A stretch of DNA of 64,000 bases from Halichondria panicea (taxonomy: Eukaryota; Porifera; Demospongiae; Suberitida; Halichondriidae), in NCBI RefSeq assembly GCF_963675165.1, contig NC_087390.1:5742250-5806249 (forward strand), in the 5' to 3' direction. Made by a program: the position numbers and the translations under genes. The notes beneath the pieces were generated by a model. That model was not told the origin of the DNA and made no database searches. It saw nothing but the letters and a program-made list of their open reading frames with translations. This document shows, piece by piece, positions 19,358-30,455 of the stretch. How positions within the stretch are numbered: the first letter of the stretch is position 1; each line of letters opens with the position of its first letter.

Positions 19358-22163
19358 ATGAAGTGTGGTGTATTCTTGCTATTGATCGCTCTAAGTTTTA
19401 ATGGAGGTCAATGCTGGGACCAGGAGGAGCTGGATGTGTTCGATCTAGTGGAGGAAATCGGACTAGAAGATAATTTCTATGAGATAATGGGAGTGGATCA
19501 GGTAAAATTGTTCAATCTGCATAAATAAAAGCTATATATATGATGTATGATTTAGTAGGTACTACTGTAGCTGTGTATATAGTCATGACTAGTGTAAAGA
19601 CATCTCCCTTATAATTATTTTTAAACAATGGACATACGTACGTGTGTGCAGATACTGCAACCAACTGTTGGCAATGTGTATTTTGACTTCCTCAGTAGAC
19701 AATACGATCAAAACACTCATCATACTATTAGTATAGGAACTGTATAGAACACTTCCTGTACAGTTACTGCTAGTGGTTTCAGTGGGTATATTGTTAAGCT
19801 CAGCTGACACTAAGTTATAAAAATGTATCCAGAACATTTTTGAGAGTAGTTTTTGAGAGTATAAAAATGTTTCAGTGAGCTATATGGTTATGAGTGCACT
19901 GGAGTACACCCACTCACACACCGCACACACACCCACTCACACACACACACATACACCACACACAGTCTGCTACAGCTGGCGAGATAAAGAGGGCGTATCG
20001 ACAACTCTCTCTCAAACTCCACCCAGACAAATCAGACGATCCGGACGCTGCAGCCAAATTCAGAAAAGTGAGAATATAACTTTATATATATCCCATTGTG
20101 CTTATAGCCAGACATCTCACTGCCAAAAATGTCCCATTAAGTTGCCAGTGGAATCCTTTATGAAATTGATACCTAATGGAAGCAAAGGTGACCTTTTATT
20201 GAGTTAATTTGGGACCAAGCTTCCTGGCCTTTATATTGCAGTTGACTTTTCTTTAGGGCTGGCTGTTTGCAAGAGAGGTTCCCTGTTAGTATGTATGCGT
20301 ATGGTACTAATGGCTAGTACCAGGAGTTCATACATTGTAGTATTATATCGATAGCCATTTCCTCATGCTGTGTATACTGGATTTCAGATGGTGAAAGTGC
20401 TTACGGTTGTTTTCTAACAGATGTGTTAGTTGTTGAAACTGTGTTTTTCGTTCATATCCAGTTGGTGGCAGTGGCGGAGGTACTAAAGGACGAGCAAAAG
20501 AGAGAATGGTGGGTACAATATTAGCTCACACAAAATCCAACTCATGCAATTACAAATTTTTCCTTAAAATCGTTACTTGCTTAGGTAGCTTGTATTTCCA
20601 AATTGCATCAATTCTATATTGAACTCTACCCATGCACCCACCCACACAAAACCATACACACACACACCACCCACCTACACATACACACACACGCCCATAC
20701 CACCCACCTACACATACACACAGGTACGACCGTGTTCTGGTAGAGGGTCTTCCCGATTGGAAACAACCTCTCTTCTACTATCGACGAGTGCGCAAAATGG
20801 GACTATTGGAAATGAGTGCACTTGTTCTGCTCTTTGCCACTGTCGGCCATTACGTGTGGGGGTGGGCTGTCTACGTGGAGAAGCAGCTCGTGCTGGTGAG
20901 TGGGTGGGTGTGTGTGGGGGTGGGCTGTCTACGTGGAGAAGCAGCTCGTGCTGGTGAGTGGGTGGGTGTGTGTGGGGGTGGGCTGTCTACGTGGAGAAGC
21001 AGCTCGTGCTGGTGAGTGGGTGGGTATGTGTGGGGGTGGGCTGTCTATTGAGTGGGTGGCTAGCTGTGATTGCGTAGGATGGGGTACAACAGTGGATCAT
21101 TTTCAAGTACGTACAGTGTATAGTAATAATTCTTGTTCACTGTCTTCTTCATAATTATACAGGTCAATCCAGAGATTTCTATCAATTCCGTATTGTATCT
21201 CTTAATACTTAAACTTGAACTTAGCTCATCAACTAAATGCATTGTTCAGCATTGAATTGTCCCATCCCGTACAGCAAGAGTTGCTGACTCGAAAGGAAAA
21301 GAAGATCAAGAAATTGAAGAAGTCTCCCCGGAGTGTCCCCACACAACTGGAGGCAGAGCTGGAGTACCACACCGCCCAGGCCAATGGTGTGTACTGGTCG
21401 TTCATTGTACGTGTATATGTAGTCAAGAGCCCATAATCATTATAATATCTGAACATAGCATGCATAGCGTTGAATCAGATCTGATGTATTCGGAAAGTAA
21501 ACGTGATTTCCTGTCGTGATTATTAATGATAATTTGACAATGATGCTGCCTCGAGGCAAGTGGCAGCTCCAAGTGCTCTGATTGGTCAGTTATCAAGCAG
21601 GAAATCACGTTACTTTCCGAATACATCTGATGCAAGCTAGGCCAGAGGAGGTACGACAGCCGTGACTCAGCTCTAGCAATTAGCCTCTGATTGAACACCA
21701 ATTATCCGCCCACGTACAATATTATTACTGCATTCAATCAAAGGACGTTTTTTCAATTGAATGACACCAGTAATAATGTTGTATGTGGGCAGATAATTGG
21801 TGTTCAATCAGAGGCTAATTGCTGGAGCTGAGTCACGGCTGTCGTACCTCCTCTGAAGCTTGGCTGTGCTACGTACGCGATACTCTCTCTCTCTTTTATT
21901 ATGGACTCCAGAGTGTAGTTAAGTGGTGCTTTGTTTGAAACTGGTGCCTAGCCTCTGTATCGCAGTTAACCTTCCTCAGTGGTGTCCCGTTAATTAAGAG
22001 AGCAAGATAGCTGTCTGAGTTGACTGTATGTATCCAAATTAAAATGTTGTCTTGGGTTTTGATCCTAGCTAGATGAACTGTTTTGTTTGCTAACTTTTGA
22101 GTGGGCCATAAAACAAATTTATGGATTGTCCACTTTTGTACACACACACACACACACACCCCA

Positions 22164-22209
<46 letters not shown>

Positions 22210-22256
22210 CACACACACCCCACACACCCTCACACACACCCCACACACACACACAC

Positions 22257-22315
<59 letters not shown>

Positions 22316-23938
22316 ACACACACACACAGCCAGTATCCCATCTCTGAGAACCCTACTACCGATAGTGCTACTCAAGAGCTGTCTCTCACTTGCCAAACTC
22401 TGCTGGGCTAAATACTCAGAATGGAAGGAAACCATTCACCTCAAGCAACAAGACTCTCAACCCTCCGAACAACAAGATGAAGATGATAAAGAAAGCGAAG
22501 AAGATGACAAAATCGAGGAGAAACCTATTAGGAGACGTTCTGGTCGGAAAACGTATCAAAATCAACTTCGTCAAAATGATGTGCATCAAAAGGATCAAGC
22601 TGACACCGGAGAATCAAATAAAATCAGTGCTACAGATGAAGAGGTCTACGAGTCAGGTAGCTACGAGGATCAGTTGGAGGCAGTAATAAACGACTTAGAT
22701 GATGACAGTTACAAGACTGCGTCAAAGAAGAGCTCAAAACTCGCCGTCCCACAGAGCAGCGGTAACAAGACACTGGGTAGAAATAGAGAAGGCACAACTG
22801 AAGTCGAAACTGTGGAGAATATTGGAGCTGGTCAAAGAGCTAACGGAAAGACCCACAAAAACTCGAAATTGGAACACAAATCACTTGCCACTAATGACTC
22901 TGAGGATCAATACAGGTAACTGCTGGTATTGCATATTTTGTTACTTAATTACATGATCCTTACCAATTACATAAGTCTTTATTTTTGCCCACACAAGTAT
23001 ACGTAATTCAATCAATCTCCTGCATAATATTTACCGGAGATTTCTTTTTTTTCCCCTGAGGCTAGCTCGTTGCCTAGTGATAACTGGAGCCAGTACCAAC
23101 AGACTCAACTGGAGTGGGCCCTCTCTCACTATCCAAAGTTCTCTGAGGATCGCTGGGAAAATGTTTCTAAAGCTGTTCCTGGAAAATCAATGGTACGTAC
23201 TCAAGGAGAAAATAAGCAAAGAGAGAATTCTATTTGAGCTTGAGAGTACATAACCTTAAAATTGTTGTTGTGCTATTTTTGCATGTGTATGCTACTTTGT
23301 AATAATTATGATGTTGAGTTCTGGCAGCCACACAAAACAGAGCGTCAACAAATTTGCAAACAATAATTGTGTTGTACAATGGAACAAAGTTTTAGCCATT
23401 ATACAGAGGTGGCTTTTGTTGAGGTTTTTTTCTACACAAACTGTTCATTAGGGATAGGGACCTGGCCTCACAGTTGGCGTAGCCAGGATTTTGGGAAGGG
23501 CAGGGCTCAAATTGGTTTAGCATAGGCGCAGACTTTCATTGTAGTTTCTCTAAAAAAAGGTCATCACTTTTTCTCAGCAAGCATGCGCACATCGGATAGC
23601 CCTGCCCACATTTCAATTACATGACATCATTCTAGTAACTATGCATGCAGTAGAGCAGAATAGATTGACAGATCACGGTAATTCAAACTAAGTTGAAATT
23701 GGAGCACAAAAGGGGGGGGGGGCTCTAGCCCCATCAGCCCCCCTCTGCCTACGCCACTGGGTGGGCCATTTAGAGTTGTTCTACTGTATTAGCCATGTGT
23801 ACAGTTTTTTGAGCCAGTCTTATACAAATCTGTTTGATTACTATGTTGTATTGTTTCACTGTGCAGGATGAGTGTGTCAAGAGATGTAAGGAGTTGTTTG
23901 AAGCTGTCAGGAAGAGAAAAGTAGACACTGGCAGATAG
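19358..23938 (+). CDS. DNAJC1: DNAJC1 (ERdj1/MTJ1) ER-membrane J protein, complete, 8 exons
   Basis: ER-membrane co-chaperone that recruits BiP through its J domain. Exons: 19358-19501, 19966-20067, 20462-20508, 20724-20895, 21275-21386, 22330-22915, 23066-23192, 23867-23938. Every junction is GT-AG and in phase, giving 453 aa (human DNAJC1 is about 554). Met 19358 was chosen because MKCGVFLLLIALSFNGGQC is a clear signal peptide. The J domain spans residues about 38-98: DNFYEIMGV, KRAYRQLSLKLHPDK (HPD 67-69), VAEVLKDEQKREW. The membrane segment is about 123-149 (MSALVLLFATVGHYVWGWAV). A basic stretch (RKEKKIKKLKK) and a long acidic/charged linker follow. The SANT/Myb domain is about 393-450 (NWSQYQQTQLEWALSHYP, DRWENVSKAVPGKS, then DECVKRCKELF), as in vertebrate DNAJC1. 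I see one SANT domain, whereas vertebrates have two. The last three exons are the 5' part of the tandem unit repeated downstream. Confidence 0.93.
20856..21048. repeat. 58-bp tandem repeat of a DNAJC1 exon tail and its donor
   Basis: The motif gggctgtctacgtggagaag recurs at 20864, 20922 and 20980, with a partial copy at 21038 (period exactly 58). The first unit is the real end of exon 20724-20895 (YVEKQLVL|gtgagt). Two further intact copies repeat the exon end plus gtgagtggg donor. Confidence 0.9.
21476..21632. mobile_element. Palindromic element 1 in DNAJC1 intron 5
   Basis: Arms gatgtattcggaaagtaa at about 21483 and the reverse complement ttactttccgaatacatc at about 21610, spanning about 30 bp each with one bulge. 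About 85 bp of loop lies between them. No coding content; MITE-like. Confidence 0.75.
21641..21862. mobile_element. Palindromic element 2, long inverted arms
   Basis: Arms of roughly 90-95 bp: agaggaggtacgacagccgt at about 21644 pairs with acggctgtcgtacctcctct at about 21836, and caccaattatccgcccac with its complement around 21795. A short loop lies at about 21740-21760. It directly abuts palindromic element 1. Confidence 0.8.
22141..22328. repeat. (CA)n microsatellite before DNAJC1 exon 6
   Basis: CA repeat with CACACCCCACA interruptions, ending directly in the acceptor cacag of exon 22330-22915. Equivalent arrays precede the orphan exon in each later unit. Confidence 0.9.
23471..23760. mobile_element. 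hAT-like non-autonomous element in DNAJC1 intron 7 (unit 1)
   Basis: It starts cagttggcgtagccagg and ends ctgcctacgccactgg, an inverted pair typical of widespread CAGTGGCGTAG-type hAT MITEs. The poly-G run in the right arm varies in length between units. The element is present at the same position in all five units, so it predates the duplications. Confidence 0.75.
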
Positions 23939-24916
23939 CTTAGTTCACAGCAAACACACTCTTATTCATAATTCCATAATTATTTTATTAGGCAAACAGA
24001 TTTGTAATTTTTGTGTTGAATTCAGTGACACATAATTATCTCAAACCTCATAATTAAAAATTGTCAATGTTAACAATTAGCAAAAATTTGGTCTACCTGC
24101 CCTGAATAAGTAGCAGTTAAGCCGCCCTCGAAAGTTACCTGTGATTGAATGCTGCAGCAGCTCAGCTCAGATCAGAAGGACACTGGAGATATTCAAGAGT
24201 TGCATTTGTTCTGAGTCTGCACACTGCACCATGGCCAGTTGGAGAGAGACCAGGTGCATAAAATATTGCAGAGAATTGCAGCTGCATTCTAGCTCAGTGT
24301 TTGTATAGCTATCAGTCTGATAATGCATGTGCATGTGTGAGTGATAGGTATAATTATTCATAGCCTCATAAATTAACAATAGCTAAGTTTGTGTTTTTAT
24401 GCTGCAATTGCTCTTCAGACTACTTTTTCACATTGTATTTTTGAATTTAAAGTGCTGACATTGCACAGCAGGGGTGCAAGTGTGAGATTTTGAATGTCAA
24501 TAGCATAGTAGATGAGCCCAACCTATTGGTCATACAAAACCACAAGTTGTAAAAATTGCTCATGCATGGGTAGGAATACAACAGCTCACATCCTGTTACT
24601 CTCTAGAGATCAAGGCATATCATATATCGCATGGGGAGGTCAGGTTTTTGTGTATGCATGGGGGAAATTTCGTGGAGGTTAGCTTGCCCACGAAAATTAT
24701 CCGCTATACATGTATAGAAATGGGGCAACGCCTAACTTGAGCCCTGAGCCTAACCATCCATTAATTTTGCAGCATGCATAATTACGTCATGCTTCGATGT
24801 TATGCACCTATACTTACCCTTACATGAAATAATTAATTTCATGCATGTGCAATATCATTGCCTAACTCATGCACTACAGTAAATGTTAATTGATGTACTC
24901 CCTTTTCATTCTGCAG
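23939..24916. other. Spacer between DNAJC1 and receptor copy 1
   Basis: It should hold the receptor promoter and its first coding exon. A MITE fragment (cgtggaggttagcttgccc, 24670-24715) is present. Two candidate start exons keep the phase needed by exon 24917-24981: ATG 24562 with donor at 24570 (Met-His-Gly) and ATG 24631 with donor at 24639 (Met-Gly-Ser). Neither is proven. The conserved antisense frames here (for example 24167-24379) look non-coding. Confidence 0.5.
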
Positions 24917-26416
24917 CTTTCTCATATTGCTACTCACTTCAGTGTGCATGACAATGCCCTCAAACTCATCAACGCAACCTGGTAAAACCTGCAAGTTGTT
25001 TTTGTAAACCTTAATTTGATGTGACTCTTGCATATAGGGAATAATGTTTTGGCCTTTATACACAGAGGGTGCCTTTGTTGAGAGGTTGTTTTGTACACAA
25101 ACTGTTCATTTGGGACCTGGCCGTTATATAGCAACTGGCCTTTATTCGGAGGTGGTTGTTAACAGAGGTTCCACTGCATGCATGTATATTAATTAAAAGG
25201 TCACTATAAATTATACTTTGGACCCGTATGCACAGTTAAAAGCCTTTTTTTAAGACAGAATTAATGTCCACACTGACAGTGACTTGCCTCATGCCCGCAG
25301 CCACTACAAGCATATATAGTTTCAATCCTTCACAGATTTTTATCCTTCGAATTGAAGGTGGGCGTGGGGACGAGGCTATCATTTACATGTGCACTAGCTG
25401 ATTCACAAACTGCAATAATTTATAGGTACAAAACTGTAGTATAGATATGTATGGTCCAATTGCAGTTCCTCTTCCTGGACTACTTTGTGAGGTGACGGGT
25501 GAGATCCCCTTCGCTGTCTGCGAACCAACAATATTTCCAGACCCAGTTTGTCATGCAGTCTACCGATATAATGGGATAACATTCATACCATCAGTAAGAT
25601 AAACATGTATATCCTTCACGCATGCATGTATGTTTGCATGTATATTGGCCGGTGCCTAAATTCATTTTGTGTCTAACCAAAATTTATTTTTTTCAGCACT
25701 TATCTTGTCACTCGGGAGAACACTGTGTTCCATATGCTAATAACTGTATACTGGAATTGGTTTCTCCTTTCGAGGACGAGGACAGAAATTTAGAGTATTC
25801 TTGTTGCTGCAATGCCACATTGTGCAATCAAGAAAGAACAGATAATGATGAACCTAGAATTATTTTCCCCATCCCTAATGAACCAATTACAACAACAACA
25901 ACTACAACCGTTACCGTGACGATGGTACAAGGTCTACCGGATGGCACCATTACTGCAATAGTGGTTACTCTTGCAATTATCGCCCTAGTCGTAGTAATGT
26001 TTGCTATCGGTGTCATCTTTTTCTGTTGGAAACGATGCAGAAATGATGAATACCTAGTCACTAATGACACTGGCAGACCGTATCCTACATACACAGGGAG
26101 TAGACCTAACCTGACAGGGCTGCTGTTGTCTGAAGCAGTACTCGGAGAAGGGAGCGATGGTGTTGTGTATGAGGGAACGTATCAAGAGAATAAGGTTGCC
26201 GTGAAGGTGAGTGAGTGACTATACTAATTATATGTACACAGTCGGTATACGGCTGGTGCAGGGCTCAGATTATCGGAGCCATTTGCTATTTCTTGATTTA
26301 TATATAATTATATAGCAGTTATAGACTGAGTATAATTATGTTACATGTATGCACATAATTAGAGGCTATATAGTTATGTGCTATGTTTGTTAATGTCGTG
26401 CATTCTCTCTAATCAT

Positions 26417-26513
26417 ACCGTACCCTCGCATTAATAGGCCCGTGCGCAGTCCTCTAATAAGCCTAAACTGCTTCAAGAAAAGGGTGGGCGTATTTTTGCG
26501 AGGGTATACAGTA
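26417..26513. mobile_element. Small TIR element in receptor intron (unit 1)
   Basis: Ends taccctcgcattaatagg and ttttgcgagggtatacagt are inverted. It is about 97 bp and lies upstream of the exon 26568 acceptor. It is present in all five units, with a few changes in unit 2. Confidence 0.65.
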
Positions 26514-26793
26514 TATTGGCAATTTGGTATTTGAATGCGGCATCGAATAATTCCATAATTACTGCAGGTTTTTCGGGAGAATTCCAGAGAGAGATTCTTC
26601 AGAGAGGTGGCAGTGTACACATCCTCCAGTGTCGACCACCAGAACATTCTCAAGTTCATCGGACACGATGAGAAAGAGATGAGACTGGTGGTTGCACTGC
26701 ACACCCGGGGCTCTGTGTACACTGTCATCCAGAGGCAGGTGCTGACATTAGCTGAATTCCAGCTCCTAGGAAAGTCAATATCATGTGGTGAGT

Positions 26794-26974
26794 ACTGTAT
26801 AGCGGATTATTTTGAGGGTATAAATTTTCGCAGAAATGCCTTTAGAAAGGTTTTCAGGGATTTAGCATGCAATAATAAATTCACGGTTATAAATGTTCAC
26901 GATATATACATGCTTAATCCGCGAAAACCACAAACATTTATACCCTCGAAATATACCCGCTATTGATATACGGT
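26794..26974. mobile_element. MITE immediately after a receptor donor site (unit 1)
   Basis: It begins about 6 bp after the donor of exon 26568-26787 (actgtatagcggattatttt) and ends cccgctattgatatacgg. Inner arms gagggtataaattttcg and tttataccctcgaaatat are inverted. It is shared by all five units, with the same insertion point. Confidence 0.75.
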
Positions 26975-27317
26975 ATAATGTCCTTTTGCCTGGCAATTTT
27001 CAAAACAGAATCCCCTTCAAGAAAATTATAATTATGTATAGCTGATATGAAAGTACACGGTAATTTTCTCAGCTATAATCAAAGCGTATAACTCTATATA
27101 TCTTTACTCTCTATTATAATTTTGGCTATAATTATATACACATGCAGGACTGGGATTTCTTCACAGAAGCAGGCCACCGTGCATAGTGCACGGTGATTTG
27201 AAAACTGGGAACATTCTGATGAAACACAACGGAGAAGCTGCTCTGGCAGACTTTGGCCACAGTAGGCAATTTTTTACTGAGGATGTGAAGGTACGTATAC
27301 TTTCGTAATTGTCTACT

Positions 27318-27499
27318 TATATATAGCGGGTAAATTTGGCGATTTGGTGAACAAGCTTAAGGTGAGGGTCACCAATGTTTCAGTTTGATACTTAGTCCCA
27401 TGCAGAAGGTCATGGCAATTCATGCTGCATGCATCGTCAAACCAACTACCTCATTCACTAAAATTAGTATTAGGCTCACAAATGTACCCGCTATATATT
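27318..27499. mobile_element. MITE in the intron after the catalytic exon (unit 1)
   Basis: tatatagcgggtaaatttgg at the left and aatgtacccgctatata at the right are inverted ends of the 'gcgggta' superfamily. The interior (agggtcaccaatgtttcagt) differs from the 931 subtype and resembles the fragment at 9473. It is present in every unit. Confidence 0.65.
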
Positions 27500-27578
27500 G
27501 TCTGGGAATTTCCTATAGCTTGCAATTGTCTCCGACGATTTCCTCAAAAGCCATTCTTTTGACAATTTTCCTGAAATC

Positions 27579-27637
27579 TGAAGAAGCGAACTTATAAGGA
27601 TATATAGGGTTCGATCCTTATAAAGTTCGTTTCTTCA
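27579..27637. other. Near-perfect intronic hairpin, conserved in all units
   Basis: The arm tgaagaagcgaacttataag pairs with cttataaagttcgtttcttc (one bulge, one mismatch) around a roughly 12-nt loop (atatagggttcg). Equivalents lie at about 37932, 46512, 54968 and 63398. It could be a short-hairpin RNA precursor or a relic MITE; the sequence alone does not decide. Confidence 0.6.
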
Positions 27638-28035
27638 AATGTTATTACCTGAAGTACCGCTAAGACTCATACCACTAATAAACCACGATTCAGGAACCAA
27701 TGACAGCCGGTACACCCATGTATGCCGCACCAGAGCTGATGAAAGTCAGGGTGAATAGCAGGACTGATGCTAAAGCTACTGATTCTTATTCCCTTGGTGT
27801 GGTTATATACGAGCTGTTAACCAGAACTCAACGAGATCAAGGTATGAATAAGTGTAATTTATGCGTTTAAGCAAGGAAATAAGTTTATCGCATAAATAAT
27901 AATTATAGCATTCTGCTTTCCGAGCCGCCACAACTTTTATGCTCACATATATTCTAGCACTATATACAAATATTATAGCTAGGCCCTAGTTTTGGCAGAA
28001 ACACATCAAGTATAATTATATACATGCAATAATTA

Positions 28036-28790
28036 ACCCGAGGCGCATGGGCGGCCACGGGTTATAGTAGTCGTTTGGTTTGTTTGTTTGTTTGTTTGTG
28101 ACAGGTGAATCTACTCACCTGGATGTCACAGCACTGCTTTTACAGCACGGATAGCCTTCATACAACAAGTTATTAGTTTTAATAGTGGCAGAATTTGATG
28201 TTAAACCTTCGTTGTCAAATAAAAACGAGCAAAAGCTAAGAAGCTTGTGACTGGGTCTGCTTACCTGGATGCTCTAGCACTGCGTTTACAGCATGGGTAG
28301 CCTCCACACAACAAGTTAGTACTTCTAATAGTGGCAGCTTTCGGTGTTAAAGCTTCGTTGTCTAATAAAAGCGAGCAAAATGTAGCTTGAACAGAACTTG
28401 CACATGCGTTACTTATAACTGAAGTGATCCTGTACCAGGAACAATGGAACAGGGTCACTACAGTAGAAAGCTGTATATACCAGGAACAATGGAACAGGGT
28501 CATTAAAGTAGAAATCTTGAATTATAGCTCCTGCTTTTGCGAATCCTACCCATGATATATGCAGGACCTGGAGCCATACTTCTTTGCTGTGATCCTAATC
28601 CACAGTGCATATATCTATAGTACCACTACCTGTTCTCAAATGTTTCAGCATGCCTCCATTCTTTATTGCTCCTGAGTTTCTGTGCAAGTCATACATGACA
28701 ACATCACTATATGCACTGCATTATATCACTCTTCTGGTTTCTTTATAATCATGTCACCAGCCGAGGGTTTGCACTTTAGTGCTCTAGTTA
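28036..28790. mobile_element. Insertion 1, only in unit 1
   Basis: Absent at the matching point of units 2-5, where catgcaataattatagagg runs straight through. It contains two diverged direct repeats of about 117 bp (28119-28235 and 28264-28380, ending aaaancgagcaaaa) and a 40-bp repeat (ccaggaacaatggaacaggg at about 28435 and 28480). (GTTT)n lies at about 28075. No coding content was recognised. Confidence 0.65.
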
Positions 28791-29392
28791 TAGAGGTTAT
28801 AGTACAACTTGATAGGTCGTTTATATTAGTGCAGCAACTTTGATGATGAATTGTACCCTCACCACTCACTCACACACAGAGGAAGTAGAAGCTTAGAAGC
28901 AGCCCATGAGTGAGAAATTAGCTGGAATTCAACAGCCTACAATAGACGAGATGAGAAGGCACATTCACAACAACAGTTATAGACCAAATATCCCTAAAAA
29001 ATTCGATGTGAGTTTCGTTTAATATTTCACTCCCGTAATATATTTTACCTCGATCCTCCGCACTAAAGAAGTACAATTGCAAACTCCACATGATACGTGC
29101 TTTTGTTAATGACATATAATTATAGCACTCAAATAATAATATACACCGCAGGTATTTCCTGAGCTAGTCAAACTTGTACAAGACTTGTGGAGTGACGCTG
29201 CTGAGACCAGGCCGAAAGCAGAAGCAGCCTACAATGCTTTTATTGAATTTGGGTTGTTAATTGTAAGTTATGGAATTAATAATAGACAAACAGTATAATA
29301 AAGTTGATATTTAATAGCTAAACACTCAGATTTTGTGCGACAGTTGTAGTTAAATATCATTATGTATACATACATACTAATTTGGTATATAA

Positions 29393-30455
29393 CATATCAA
29401 AACATTTTGTCAAATGAATGTAAAAAATATGTAAAAGTTGTCATCAAACATTTAATCTACAAGTATACAAATGCAGTAAAAAGTGAGACAAAAACACACA
29501 ATTTGTACTTCAAACACTAAAAAAGAAAGAATTTTACCTAGAAATAATTTTAGTTTGCTCTCTATTGTATAATCTAGCTATTACTCTTTCCAATGATACC
29601 TCACATGCAGTTTCTACATGAGCTGCATACAGTGTTTTTCAGGTTTGAAATATAACAGTGATGACAGTTTTACCATTGAATTGCAGTGACTGGAAAGGGA
29701 CTGTCCCATACTTTACATCATAAATTTTTGTGGGAAGGGTATTTACCTTTAGTTCGGTGCTAGGCAGCACAAGTAATTCCTAAGGATTCATATGAATGTG
29801 GGTTGCCTAGTTTCCTGTTAGTGTTAAGCAGCGTTAATTTTGCATAAGTGCATGTAAAGTAGAGCTAGCTTAAGTTTATTGTGCCAGCTAGACTACTGTA
29901 TACCTACTGAGGATGACAGATCAGCCCAAGTAACAGCCAAGGTATACTACTGTAACATAGAGCTGATGTCAAGTTTCCAAGACAAGCAAGGCAAAGCAAA
30001 GACAGTGCCCAGGAACTGAAGAAAGCCCCTGAAAAACTCTCTCCTGGTGGGATTTACCGACACTGACGATCCATCAAGAGATAGTTAACATATATATATC
30101 GGATATGATGATGAGTAGAGTAATTATGAATGGAGAGAATAGCTGGTAGACTTGATGGACTGGATGAAAGTCCGAACAGTGACACTGATAACTGATTACA
30201 GACTTAGTGTATTCTCTTTTTCATTGTATTTTGAGTTAGGAACCAAGATTAAAGTATAATCTGGTCTGCAGAAGAAAGGTACAGATGCTAACTTGAATCT
30301 ATGCTACCTTGTTTGCTGATTACACTGCAGTACTTTTATTATTTATTATGAAGAGGAAATGACAAATATGACAAGTTATGACACGAAAACGTCACAATTA
30401 TTGAGTGGGCGATAACAATTTTAATTTGACATTTCACATTGCAATGTTTTGATAT
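29393..30455. mobile_element. Insertion 2, DNA-transposon-like, only in unit 1
   Basis: Absent in units 2-4, where ggtatataaatggagctac is uninterrupted. The ends are inverted: catatcaaaacatt at the left and aatgttttgatatg at the right. It is about 1.06 kb and has no long reading frame, so it is non-autonomous. At most one or two A bases appear duplicated at the target. Confidence 0.75.

Noticed and set aside
22090..22435. Cys-Val or Thr-His-rich open frames over CA/GT arrays (also at 3236, 4738, 4818, 32506, 41005, 58085)
   Set aside because: Dinucleotide repeats are open in most frames by composition. They have no domain content and coincide with introns.
24167..24379. Antisense frame of about 70 codons repeated in the units
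   Set aside because: Its repetition follows from unit duplication. Ends differ by indels that do not preserve the frame carefully, and no motif is present.
24839..25063. 74-codon minus-strand frame upstream of the receptors
   Set aside because: It overlaps the plus-strand signal-peptide exon 24917-24981, which has splice sites and phase agreement. The minus frame is its shadow.
25447..25465. ATG 25447 as the receptor start
   Set aside because: It lacks a signal peptide. An internal acceptor at 25465 joins in phase to an upstream signal-peptide exon, so this ATG is probably intronic.
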